A DNA stretch of 64,000 bases from Marinospirillum alkalitolerans (GTDB lineage Bacteria; Pseudomonadota; Gammaproteobacteria; Pseudomonadales; Halomonadaceae), in contig NZ_JBANFI010000004.1 of the NCBI RefSeq assembly GCF_045055655.1, positions 248,001-312,000 of the forward strand, in the 5' to 3' direction. A program made the position numbers and the translations under genes. The notes below the pieces were generated by a model. The model was not told the origin of the DNA. It saw only the letters and a list, made by a program, of their open reading frames with translations, and searched no databases. Below are positions 52,413-61,331 of the stretch, piece by piece (the first letter of the stretch is position 1; the number at the start of each line of letters is the position of its first letter).

Positions 52413-55300
52413 CCCTTGTACTGCTTGTGTGCTTTTACTGCTGGTCTCCTCTGGTTATGGCTACTTCGGTCGCGCCACGTTTTTTTGTTGAGCACCGCCC
52501 CCTTGTTCTTGTGCTGCTGGTTGGGGGCATGCTACTGCTCCCCTTGCTGGTCTGGCTTTTTTTACGCCATCGTACCCAGCAACATCGGCTGTTTCGCTTA
52601 AAGCTTTTAGAAAGTCTCAGTGAAGGGGTGTATGGTGTTGACGCCCAAGGCCGTTGCACTTTTATCAATCAATCAGCCTTGCAGATGCTCGGCTTTGAAG
52701 AGCATGAGGTCATTGGCCAGGATCAGCACTTGCTCTTTCACCATCATTATCCAAACGGTGCGGCCTACCCACATGCCGCTTGTCCGATTTTTACGACCCT
52801 GCGCGATGGCCAGCGCCGTCATGTCGAAGAGGTCTTCTGGTGTAAAAACGGTGATTTCATCTATGTTGATGTTCAGGTTGTCCCGCTGTTTGATCAGGAG
52901 CAGATCAGCGGCAGTCTGGTGACCTTTCAGGATACGACTTCACGTAAGATTCAGGAAGAAAAGCAGGCCCAGCAGGCGGCCATCACCGCGCAGTATCGTG
53001 CCGCGATGGATGCCATTGCACTGACTCTCGCCGCTGAAAACTCGGCGATGGCGATTCTCAACACCACTTGCCGCAGTATCGGTCAAGCCATGCAGGCTGA
53101 TCGCTCGCTGGTCTACCAGATCGATCTGGAACAAGGGCTGATTATTGGTCTGGATGAGTGGTTGAATACACAAGTCATCGATATTACCAGTAGCATAGGC
53201 ACCTTTCCGGTCGCCATGTTTGCTACGGGGGTGCAGTGGATGCAAGAGCAGCAAGCGCCCTTTTTGAGCCAACGCCAAGCCCTGCATCCAGCACTGGTGG
53301 CAGATGGATCGGATCAGCTGGTGCACCAAGATATGGGGATCGACACCCTCTACTGGTTCCCGTTTCGCTTTACCGACCAAGGCTATCACCTGATTATTCT
53401 GAACTGGCTGACTCCCTTTGATGTTCAGCAGCAGCATCAAGACTTTTTGACTGAGGTGTCGCAGCTGGTGGCGGTGGCGCTCAATAAAATCCAGCTACTT
53501 GAAGAACAGCAGCAGACCCAAAAACAATACCAGCTGCTTTTTGAAACCATGCAGGATGGCTTTGCGCTCTATGAGGCCTTGTATGATGACCAACAAGGCC
53601 ATCTTGCGCAGCATCTGCGCCTGATTGCCGCCAACCCTGCCTTTGAGGCCATCTGCCAGAAGCCCGCCTGCTTCTTGCAAGGAGCGCTACTGGCCGAGCT
53701 ATGGCCTCGTCTTCCTGAACCAGAAGCCAGCCTGTATCAACAAGTGCTCGACAGCGGCCAACCCTTGTCTCTTGAGCTTTGGCGTGAGGATTTAAACAAA
53801 TATCTTGCCGTAACCGCCTTTCGGCCTGCACGTGGTCAGCTGGCTTGCTTTGTGCAAGACATCAGCACGCGTAAGCAAACCGAATTAGAGCTGGTAGAAG
53901 CCAAAAAAGCCGCTGAGGCCGCCAACATTGCTAAAAGCCGCTTTTTAGCGACGATGAGCCATGAAATCCGTACCCCGATGAACGGTATTCTCGGTATGGC
54001 TGAGCTGCTCAAAACCAGCCAGCCGAATACAGCCGAATTTGATGACTATATTCATACGCTCTTTCAATCGGCCCAAGCTCTACTGAATCTACTGAATGAT
54101 ATTCTTGATTTATCCAAGATCGAGGCCGGCTCTTTGCAACTGCATACAGGCGAAGTCTTCCCGGCCAGCTTAATGCAAGCTGTTGCAGGACTCTTCTCAA
54201 GCAGTGCTGAGCTCAAGGGCATCGAACTTGAATCGCGCTGGCTTGGTGATCCGCATCAAGGCTTTCAGGGGGATGCCCACCGTCTGCGCCAGATTCTGAC
54301 TAATCTGACCAGTAACGCGGTCAAGTTTACGGCGCAAGGTCGCGTGACACTAGAAGGCTGGCCGCTGACGGCACCTGAATCAGGCTTGATGCTGCGTATT
54401 CGTGATACCGGCATCGGCATTGCCGCCGAGGATCAACATCTGCTCTTTCAGCCCTTTAGCCAAGTCGATAACTCCACCACACGCGAATTTGGTGGCACCG
54501 GGCTGGGTTTATCCATTGTCAAGCAGCTGGTGGATGCGATGGGCGGTGAAGTCGGTTTTGACAGTGTACCAGGCCAAGGCAGCTGCTTTTGGCTGACCCT
54601 GCCCTTGCCAGCCTTGGCTGAAGCACAACCTCAACAGACACCTCAGCCAAGTCTAGGGCAACGCCTCAGTGGACGGGTGCTGGTCGTCGAGGACAATCCT
54701 GTCAACCAGCTGGTGATTTGCCGCCTTCTGGCCAAGCTGGGATTGCATTACAAGGCAGTACAGCATGGTCAAGCCGCGCTGGATATATTGGAGCAGGATC
54801 TCACCTTTGATCTGGTGCTGATGGACATTCATATGCCAGTTCTGGATGGGTATCAAACCACCCTGGCACTGCGTCAACGCGAACAGCAAGAACAGCGCGC
54901 ACCCTTACCGATTATTGCGCTCACGGCGGATGCTTTTGCAGAGGATCGCCAGCGCTGCCTGGATGCCGGTATGAACGATCATCTGAGCAAGCCCATCCAG
55001 CTGAACCAGCTCACCCACAGCCTGCGTCAGTGGCTTCCTAGCCAGCCTGAACCTGAGCCTATCTCGCGTCAGCCCGTCAGCATCAACTGGGCTCAACTGC
55101 ACCAGCAATGGCAGCGCTTGGCACCTTTACTATTGGAAGGTGATTTTGAGGCTGTCTCGGCCTTTCATCAGCTCCAGCAGTTAGCGCAGGATACCTCGCT
55201 CGCCACCCCGCTCAAGCAGATTCAACAGATGATCGCTGACTTCGCCTTTGAAGAAGCGCATCAAAGCTTAGCACGCCTGTTAAGCCAGCGACCATCCTGA
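52394..55300 (+). CDS. Hybrid sensor histidine kinase/response regulator
   Basis: The protein has 968 residues: a signal-anchor and membrane helix (LVLVLLVGGMLLLPLLVWLF), a PAS domain (about 70-190), a GAF-like region (about 195-370), a second PAS, and HisKA with ATMSHEIRTPMNGILGM near 523. HATPase (FGGTGLGLSIVKQLVD) and a receiver domain (LVVEDNPVNQLVICRLL near 760, phospho-Asp in LVLMDIHMPVLDG near 810) follow. A helical tail of about 70 residues ends with FAFEEAHQSLARLLSQ. It probably signals to another protein through its receiver or an external Hpt protein. It overlaps the upstream kinase and is convergent with the c-di-GMP operon. Confidence 0.94.
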   Translation: MPLRYLALVLLVCFYCWSPLVMATSVAPRFFVEHRPLVLVLLVGGMLLLPLLVWLFLRHRTQQHRLFRLKLLESLSEGVYGVDAQGRCTFINQSALQMLGFEEHEVIGQDQHLLFHHHYPNGAAYPHAACPIFTTLRDGQRRHVEEVFWCKNGDFIYVDVQVVPLFDQEQISGSLVTFQDTTSRKIQEEKQAQQAAITAQYRAAMDAIALTLAAENSAMAILNTTCRSIGQAMQADRSLVYQIDLEQGLIIGLDEWLNTQVIDITSSIGTFPVAMFATGVQWMQEQQAPFLSQRQALHPALVADGSDQLVHQDMGIDTLYWFPFRFTDQGYHLIILNWLTPFDVQQQHQDFLTEVSQLVAVALNKIQLLEEQQQTQKQYQLLFETMQDGFALYEALYDDQQGHLAQHLRLIAANPAFEAICQKPACFLQGALLAELWPRLPEPEASLYQQVLDSGQPLSLELWREDLNKYLAVTAFRPARGQLACFVQDISTRKQTELELVEAKKAAEAANIAKSRFLATMSHEIRTPMNGILGMAELLKTSQPNTAEFDDYIHTLFQSAQALLNLLNDILDLSKIEAGSLQLHTGEVFPASLMQAVAGLFSSSAELKGIELESRWLGDPHQGFQGDAHRLRQILTNLTSNAVKFTAQGRVTLEGWPLTAPESGLMLRIRDTGIGIAAEDQHLLFQPFSQVDNSTTREFGGTGLGLSIVKQLVDAMGGEVGFDSVPGQGSCFWLTLPLPALAEAQPQQTPQPSLGQRLSGRVLVVEDNPVNQLVICRLLAKLGLHYKAVQHGQAALDILEQDLTFDLVLMDIHMPVLDGYQTTLALRQREQQEQRAPLPIIALTADAFAEDRQRCLDAGMNDHLSKPIQLNQLTHSLRQWLPSQPEPEPISRQPVSINWAQLHQQWQRLAPLLLEGDFEAVSAFHQLQQLAQDTSLATPLKQIQQMIADFAFEEAHQSLARLLSQRPS

Positions 55301-55336
55301 GCGGCACGGCCCACAAGCAGCTATCTGGCATCTCAC

Positions 55337-58300
55337 TCAGTGAAAAGACCAGGGCTGGGCCTGCCAGCCGAGCACCCAATCCGTGACCTGATCCACCGGC
55401 ATGGGCCGCGCAATGCCATAACCCTGCGCATAAAGGCAACCCAGTGCAAACAAGGCTTTGGCATGGGCAAAGGTTTCAACACCTTCTGCGATCACTTCTC
55501 GCTCAAAGGCCTGCGCCAGCCCCATAATGCCTTGCAGTATCGCAAGATCATCCTGATCATTGAGCATATCACGCACAAACCCTTGATCGATTTTGATCCA
55601 ATGGGTGGGCAGCTGCTTCAAATAAGCCAGTGAGGAGTAGCCAGTGCCAAAGTCATCCAAAGCAAAGCGCACATTCAGGCGCTGACATTGACGAATCACC
55701 CGCGAAGCCTGCTGAATATCGCCCAGAATCGAGGATTCAAGAATCTCCAGCTCGATATCCTGCCCCGTTAATCCAGGGAATTGATGCAGGTACTCCTCCA
55801 GCTGATCGGCAAAGCCTGGCTGCTGCAAATGCTGGGCGCAGATATTGACGCTCACCGTCCAATCATGGCCTTGCGCTTTCCAGCTTGCAGCCTGTGCCAG
55901 TGCGGTGCGCAACACCCAATGGCTGACCTCAACCTCTAATGGATGCTGATCCAAGGCAGGCAAGAATAGCGCTGGAGCGAGCAACCCCCGCTCAGGATGT
56001 TGCCAACGAATCAAGGCTTCAAAACCCATGACCTGCCCTGTGTGCAAATTCACCTTGGGCTGATAGAAGAGGCGAAACTCATCCTGCTCCAGCGCTTGCT
56101 TAAGACGGGTGAGGGTTTCGTACTGGCCTCGCAAGCGATGATCCAGCTCAATATCAAACAGCTGACAACGATTCTTGCCCAACTGCTTGGCCTGATACAT
56201 GGCTTGATCTGCCTGACGCATCAGTTGATCGGCATCCACCGCTTCAACCTGAGGAAAACAACTGAGGCCAATACTGGCGCTAAGCACAAAACGCTGACCA
56301 CGCACCAAAAAGGGCTGATTGAGCTGCTTCAGTAGCCCATACACGCCCTCCAGACTGATCTCCAAGCTGCTTGGCACACGCAGAATAAAGGCAAACTCAT
56401 CGCCTCCAAGACGCGCCAACTGAGCCTGATCGGCTGAATGCTCACTGAGCAGCAGGACCAGACGCTGGCTCACCGCTTGTAAAATCAGATCGCCGGTATC
56501 ATGCCCAAAGGCATCGTTGATCTCTTTAAAATCATCAAGATCCAGATAACCCACCAGCAGCTGCTGATGACAAGCCTGTACTTCTAGCATCGCTTGCACC
56601 AGTTTTTCATGCAGTAAAACCCGATTTGGCAAGCGTGTCAGACGATCATAGTGGGCCAAAAACTCCAGTTCCTGCTGATGGCGCTTCAACTGGGTAATAT
56701 CGGTGGTCAACCCCACATACTGCTGCACCTGGTCCAACTGATTTTTGACTGCGCTGATCCGTGTGGATTGCAGATAAATCTGCCCCTTCGCATCACGGTT
56801 CCAGATTTCGCCGCTCCAAAAACCCTGTTTCGCCAAGCTCTGCCATAAATCAGCATAGAAGGCCTGATCATGCCGCCCTGAACTCAGCATCCGTGGATTT
56901 TGGCCTTCGAGTTGCTCAGACGTATATCCAGTCATGCGCTCAAAGGCCTGGTTCACCATTAAAATACTGCCATCCGGCTCAGTAATGACAATGCCTTCAT
57001 GGGCACTGGAGAAGACGCTGGCCGCCAAACGCAAACGCTGCTCTGTCTGCTGGCGCTCGCGCAAATCACGCAACAGGGTGACTGAACCGCTGCGCACGCC
57101 TTTTTTATAGAGAGTGCGCCGTGTGACTTCCACATGCATAGGTTCACCCTCGGCAAGACACAAATAGGCCTCACCGGCAAAATGGGCATTCAACTGAGGC
57201 ACCACCGAGTGCTGATCCACCGGTAGCCGGTTGAGCTGGGCCTCTGGCACTGGCTGCCAACGCAAAACCTGCTGCTCTAGGCAACCGAGCAGACTGGCCT
57301 CTGGCCGATCGAGCAAATCCACTGCACTGGGGTTGATCAGCGTAAAGCGGCCTTCTGCATCCAGTGCATACAGGGCTTCGGCCATACTTTCAGTCACGGC
57401 TTTTTGATCATTCTTTTCATTTAAGATGGCTTCACGCGAGGCCAGTAGCCGATACAAAAGGATCAGCATCAGCACCCAAAGCCCTGTCGCGGCCCAGCCA
57501 TACACCCAAAAATCCTGACGCAGCGCATCCGCAAAGGGATCGGGACGATAGGCCCCGATATAGGCCACCGCTTGGCGCTGATGATCCCAGATCGGCAGTA
57601 AAACCACGGTCCAGCTTTCACGATCAAGCCGCTGGGTGATCACTAAAGGCTGGGGTGTCTGCGTGATGTTTTGGATGCGAGAGTGCTGGGCCAACTGCTG
57701 GCGCAATCTTTGTACCGCCAAAGAAGGTGGCAAGGGCGCACCCGGCCAGTCGATGTTTGGATTTTCAACCAACAGATCAGCATGGAGCTGGGCTGTATAG
57801 AGACTAAAAAAATCATCACTCACTCTCGAGCTGAGATGCTGACGATCAAGATAGAGCTGATACTCCTGCGAAGGGTCCAGTTCGTGCATCCACTCCTGCA
57901 AGGCCCGAAAAGGAATCGACAGCTCCACACTACCCAGATCCGTAATGATGGATGAAGCCGCCGCCTGATCTGGCCAAGCTAAAGGAAAAAGATAGCGAAA
58001 TCCGGTCAAGGAGCTGCCAACTTCAAAGGTCGCCACGGGTGCCCGCTCGGCCAGCATTCTGGCAATCGATGGCCGCTGTGCAGCTAAATTGTCACCCCAA
58101 CTCTGGGGCTGTAAAAAACGCAGATAACTATTACCCTGCGGGTCATGAAAGTGCAACTGACGCAGATGTTGCTCACTCAGGCTTTGATAACTGGGCCATA
58201 ACAGGCGATATAAGCGTCCACGCGCGATCGCCTGCTCCTCGGGCGAGGCGGCAAAATACCCCGCCTCCAGCAAGCTCAGCACCTCAGGCTGGTGCAGCAC

Positions 58301-58498
58301 TTCGTTCACATACACCTCAGACGCAAGGCGATAACTGCTGATCGCGGCCTGATAAGCTGTCTCGACCAGATGCACCTGTTGCTCCTGATGCATGGTCTGC
58401 TTAATCTGCCAGTTATAGTAAAGGGAAGTGACGAGAAAAAACTGGCCCAGTAGGAAAATGGCCAGCACAGTCAATAAGGGGTTGCGACGCAAAAGCAT
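55337..58498 (-). CDS. Cache-PAS-PAS-GGDEF-EAL c-di-GMP enzyme
   Basis: The protein has 1053 residues. A membrane helix is at about 6-28, a large periplasmic Cache-like domain at about 30-335 (FHDPQGNSYLRFLQPQ, FRYLFPLAW), and a second helix near 336-357. Two PAS domains follow, then GGDEF with LARLGGDEFAFIL near 696 and EAL with MGFEALIRW near 825. Both catalytic motifs are intact (LDDFGTGYSS, VIAEGVET), so it may make and degrade c-di-GMP. The RxxD inhibitory site before GGDEF is absent. The ATG at 58496-58498 overlaps the stop of the upstream binding-protein gene as TAATG, so translation is coupled; GTG at 58510 is an alternative. Confidence 0.93.
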   Translation of the reverse strand: MLLRRNPLLTVLAIFLLGQFFLVTSLYYNWQIKQTMHQEQQVHLVETAYQAAISSYRLASEVYVNEVLHQPEVLSLLEAGYFAASPEEQAIARGRLYRLLWPSYQSLSEQHLRQLHFHDPQGNSYLRFLQPQSWGDNLAAQRPSIARMLAERAPVATFEVGSSLTGFRYLFPLAWPDQAAASSIITDLGSVELSIPFRALQEWMHELDPSQEYQLYLDRQHLSSRVSDDFFSLYTAQLHADLLVENPNIDWPGAPLPPSLAVQRLRQQLAQHSRIQNITQTPQPLVITQRLDRESWTVVLLPIWDHQRQAVAYIGAYRPDPFADALRQDFWVYGWAATGLWVLMLILLYRLLASREAILNEKNDQKAVTESMAEALYALDAEGRFTLINPSAVDLLDRPEASLLGCLEQQVLRWQPVPEAQLNRLPVDQHSVVPQLNAHFAGEAYLCLAEGEPMHVEVTRRTLYKKGVRSGSVTLLRDLRERQQTEQRLRLAASVFSSAHEGIVITEPDGSILMVNQAFERMTGYTSEQLEGQNPRMLSSGRHDQAFYADLWQSLAKQGFWSGEIWNRDAKGQIYLQSTRISAVKNQLDQVQQYVGLTTDITQLKRHQQELEFLAHYDRLTRLPNRVLLHEKLVQAMLEVQACHQQLLVGYLDLDDFKEINDAFGHDTGDLILQAVSQRLVLLLSEHSADQAQLARLGGDEFAFILRVPSSLEISLEGVYGLLKQLNQPFLVRGQRFVLSASIGLSCFPQVEAVDADQLMRQADQAMYQAKQLGKNRCQLFDIELDHRLRGQYETLTRLKQALEQDEFRLFYQPKVNLHTGQVMGFEALIRWQHPERGLLAPALFLPALDQHPLEVEVSHWVLRTALAQAASWKAQGHDWTVSVNICAQHLQQPGFADQLEEYLHQFPGLTGQDIELEILESSILGDIQQASRVIRQCQRLNVRFALDDFGTGYSSLAYLKQLPTHWIKIDQGFVRDMLNDQDDLAILQGIMGLAQAFEREVIAEGVETFAHAKALFALGCLYAQGYGIARPMPVDQVTDWVLGWQAQPWSFH

Positions 58499-59364
58499 TA
58501 GCGGTTGCACTCCTCTGGAATGGCAATATCCTGCAACAAGGCACGGACCGGCGCATAATCGGCATCTTCTATCGCCTGTGTGCCATAACGCAACGCAGGC
58601 CCCCAGCTGCTCATCAAATCGGCATCGCGCTCTGGATCCAATTCGAGCAAAACACGCTGCAACTGAGCGCGATCACTCGATGTCATGGTCTGCTGGTTGG
58701 CCACCAAGGCAAAACTGGGCAAAGGCGGAGTTTCGGCCAGCACAGCCAATCCAAGATGAGCAAACCGCTTGGCGATCTGTGTTTTAAGCCCCCCCATCGC
58801 AAACTCACCGCGCACCACAGCCAGCGCCACCTGATCATGGCGACCTAGATAGCAATAACAAGCCTGATGTAAATCGACCTCTCGATCTCTTAATAAGGAG
58901 GCCGTCGCCAAAAAACCACAGGTCGAGAGCGGCTGAGTTAAGGCGTAGCATTCGGCCTGCTCATCCACCGGCAAGGGGTCTCCGGCAAAATGCACCAGCG
59001 CACAGGTATACAATGCAGCCCCCTGGGCTTCTCGAAACACCACCAGAGGTTCAATCTCAGCCAAGCGTGCTTGTAGGCGGACATAGGGCAAGGGGCCAAG
59101 ATAGCTCAGATCAATGTCACCCTGAGCAAAGAGTTGGATCAATTCTTCATAGCTTTCGCTATACACCAGTTCAAAGCGCAAGCCTGTTTCAGCTTCAAGA
59201 TAAGCCAGCATCGGCAGCACTTCGCGCGCGATCTGCTCTGGCTCTTGCATCGGCAGCGGGGCAAAACGATAGGTGTTGGCTTGTGCAGTGACACAGCTCA
59301 TCATCCATAGCAACACCAGAGCCAGCATGGCTCTCCATCTCGTGTTGGTCCCACACCACTTCAT
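58498..59364 (-). CDS. PhnD-like periplasmic substrate-binding protein
   Basis: This 288-residue protein has a signal peptide (MLALVLLWMMSCVTAQA) and the fold of the PhnD/SsuA/transferrin-like binding proteins (YRFAPLPMQEPEQIAREVLP, GDIDLSYLGPLPYVRLQA, VVRGEFAMGGLKTQIAKRF). Such proteins bind phosphonates, phosphite, taurine or other anions. No ABC permease or ATPase is adjacent. Instead it lies between two membrane c-di-GMP proteins and is coupled to one of them, which suggests a sensory rather than transport role. Four cysteines in the mature protein may form disulfides. AGGTGA precedes the ATG. Confidence 0.88.
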   Translation of the reverse strand: MKWCGTNTRWRAMLALVLLWMMSCVTAQANTYRFAPLPMQEPEQIAREVLPMLAYLEAETGLRFELVYSESYEELIQLFAQGDIDLSYLGPLPYVRLQARLAEIEPLVVFREAQGAALYTCALVHFAGDPLPVDEQAECYALTQPLSTCGFLATASLLRDREVDLHQACYCYLGRHDQVALAVVRGEFAMGGLKTQIAKRFAHLGLAVLAETPPLPSFALVANQQTMTSSDRAQLQRVLLELDPERDADLMSSWGPALRYGTQAIEDADYAPVRALLQDIAIPEECNR

Positions 59365-59384
59365 ATCATCACCTGTTGAGCTGA

Positions 59385-61223
59385 TCAGCAGTTGCTTGAC
59401 TGCTGCTGGGAGGCTGTAAGCTGCTGCGTCTGCACAGAAGCTGCTTTTTGGCGGCTCTTATGCGCATACATCTGCTGGTCAGCATAGCGCAGCAGTGCCT
59501 CGGCATCTTGACCATGATCAGGATAAAGTGCATAACCTATACTGGTTTGTATATTAAATTTCTGCCCTTGAAGATCAAAAGCTTGCGTAAAACAAGACCG
59601 AATAGCTGCCAAGACTCCCTCTACTTCCAGCGTGGCCCAATCTGGTAACAGCAGCACAAACTCATCGCCACCAAAGCGGGCCAAGGTGAAATCCAGTGGT
59701 AGACTCTGCTGTAACTCTTGTTGCAGACGCTGAGCAACGGCTTGCAACAATTGATCTCCAACCTCATGCCCATAGGTATCATTCACCGGCTTAAAGCCAT
59801 TTAAGTCCAGAAATATCAGCCCAAGTCTTTGTTGTGCTACCCGCGCCTGCGCCAGCAATAAGTGCAGCCGCTCCATCAGCAAATGACGATTGGCAAGCCC
59901 TGTCAGCTGGTCATAATGGGCCAAATAGCGTATTTGTTCTTCAGAAGCTCGGCGCTCGGTGATATCCGTGACAAAATTCAAGGTGGCTGGCTGACCAAAC
60001 CAATCCACCCGCACACCGCTGATCTCCACCACCAAGGGTTCTTGATCTCTTGGCAATACGCGGATCTCATAACGCTGCGGGGCACGACCACCCTGTAAGC
60101 GCTGCTGATAATGTTCTGCAATCAGCGCACGATCCTCTTCATGCACTAGTACCAAAAAGCTCGGCAAGGTGTAGAGCTCGGCAGCTGTATAGCCACAGAG
60201 TTCGGCAAGGCGTGGGTTCACATACACCAGCCGCCCTTGCTGCACAACAGCAATCCCTTCATGCGCAGTTTCAATTAAAGAACGATAAAAGTGTTCGCTC
60301 TCGCGCAAGCGGGCCGCTATCTCTTCTTTCTGTTGTAAGGTGGCCTCCAAGCGACGCTTGAGCTGTACCAGAAAACGCCGCGAACGATACTGAAAGACTG
60401 CGAGCAGGCTCAGTAAGGTAATCACCAGCCCAAGCCCCAGCACGACTTGCGTTAAATACAACCAATCATGTTTTTGCTCCACCTCAATCCGCACATAGCG
60501 ATTAATAATGTGATCGATTTCACCCGGTGTCAGTGTCGCAATCGCCTGATTCAGCTGGTCGCGCCAGATGGTGTGCTCTGGTAAAAGTCCAATACGAAAG
60601 TGATTGGTATATTCAGGCGCATAGCCTGCAATCTTCAAATTAAACCAGCCTTCGTTGCGGATGGTATAGGCCGCCACTAATAAAGAGCGCAGGGTAAATT
60701 CAGCACGGCCTTGATCAACCCATTCAAAGGCCTCACGTTCGGTTTCAACAGGGAACAAAAACAGCTCAGGATAATCGCGATCCAGATGTTCCAACATCGC
60801 TGTGCCTATAGGCAGCACGCCACGCGCAGAGCCCAAGGCAGCAAAACCCGCTACAGATGGATGATCACGACGGGTGATAATGACATTGGGATCTCTAAGA
60901 TAGGGCTCAGTAAAAATCAACCATTGGCTGCGCTCGGGTGTTTGATTCAGCAGCCCTAAGCCATCACACTCACCACGACGCGCTGCGGCCAGACTCTCTT
61001 CCCAGGTTGCTGTCGGATGAATCACATATTCGATCTGCGCACGCTCAAAAATCAGCGCCAATAAATCTGCGCCGACTCCAGTAAATTCACCAGTCGGACT
61101 CAGGCGTTCAAAAGGTTCCCAATCTGGATCGATACAAAGACGCATCGGCTGGGCAGCGACCTGGAAGGCAACACAACTTGAGATAACAAAGAAGAACAGC
61201 GCACTTAGATAGGTTTTATGCAT
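59385..61223 (-). CDS. Membrane diguanylate cyclase with SBP_bac_3 periplasmic sensor and PAS
   Basis: The protein has 612 residues: a signal peptide, then a periplasmic amino-acid-binding-protein-like domain at about 30-265 (LCIDPDWEPFERLSPTGEFT, GVGADLLALIF, LTPGEIDHIINRYV). A membrane helix lies at about 275-295, a PAS domain at about 315-430 and GGDEF with LARFGGDEFVLLL near 514. It should make c-di-GMP in response to a small periplasmic ligand. The RxxD inhibitory motif is not at its usual position. ATG at 61221-61223 was chosen over TTG and GTG codons just upstream. It is first in a three-gene operon, 20 nt before the PhnD-like gene. Confidence 0.92.
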   Translation of the reverse strand: MHKTYLSALFFFVISSCVAFQVAAQPMRLCIDPDWEPFERLSPTGEFTGVGADLLALIFERAQIEYVIHPTATWEESLAAARRGECDGLGLLNQTPERSQWLIFTEPYLRDPNVIITRRDHPSVAGFAALGSARGVLPIGTAMLEHLDRDYPELFLFPVETEREAFEWVDQGRAEFTLRSLLVAAYTIRNEGWFNLKIAGYAPEYTNHFRIGLLPEHTIWRDQLNQAIATLTPGEIDHIINRYVRIEVEQKHDWLYLTQVVLGLGLVITLLSLLAVFQYRSRRFLVQLKRRLEATLQQKEEIAARLRESEHFYRSLIETAHEGIAVVQQGRLVYVNPRLAELCGYTAAELYTLPSFLVLVHEEDRALIAEHYQQRLQGGRAPQRYEIRVLPRDQEPLVVEISGVRVDWFGQPATLNFVTDITERRASEEQIRYLAHYDQLTGLANRHLLMERLHLLLAQARVAQQRLGLIFLDLNGFKPVNDTYGHEVGDQLLQAVAQRLQQELQQSLPLDFTLARFGGDEFVLLLPDWATLEVEGVLAAIRSCFTQAFDLQGQKFNIQTSIGYALYPDHGQDAEALLRYADQQMYAHKSRQKAASVQTQQLTASQQQSSNC

Positions 61224-61331
61224 GCTCACTCGCAAGGCTTTTTGCTGACTTCAGCACTCTCGATCAACCACCCATCTTATTTGACCAACAGTGCCTCAAA
61301 AATATTATTCTTCGAATCTTTCCATCATAGC

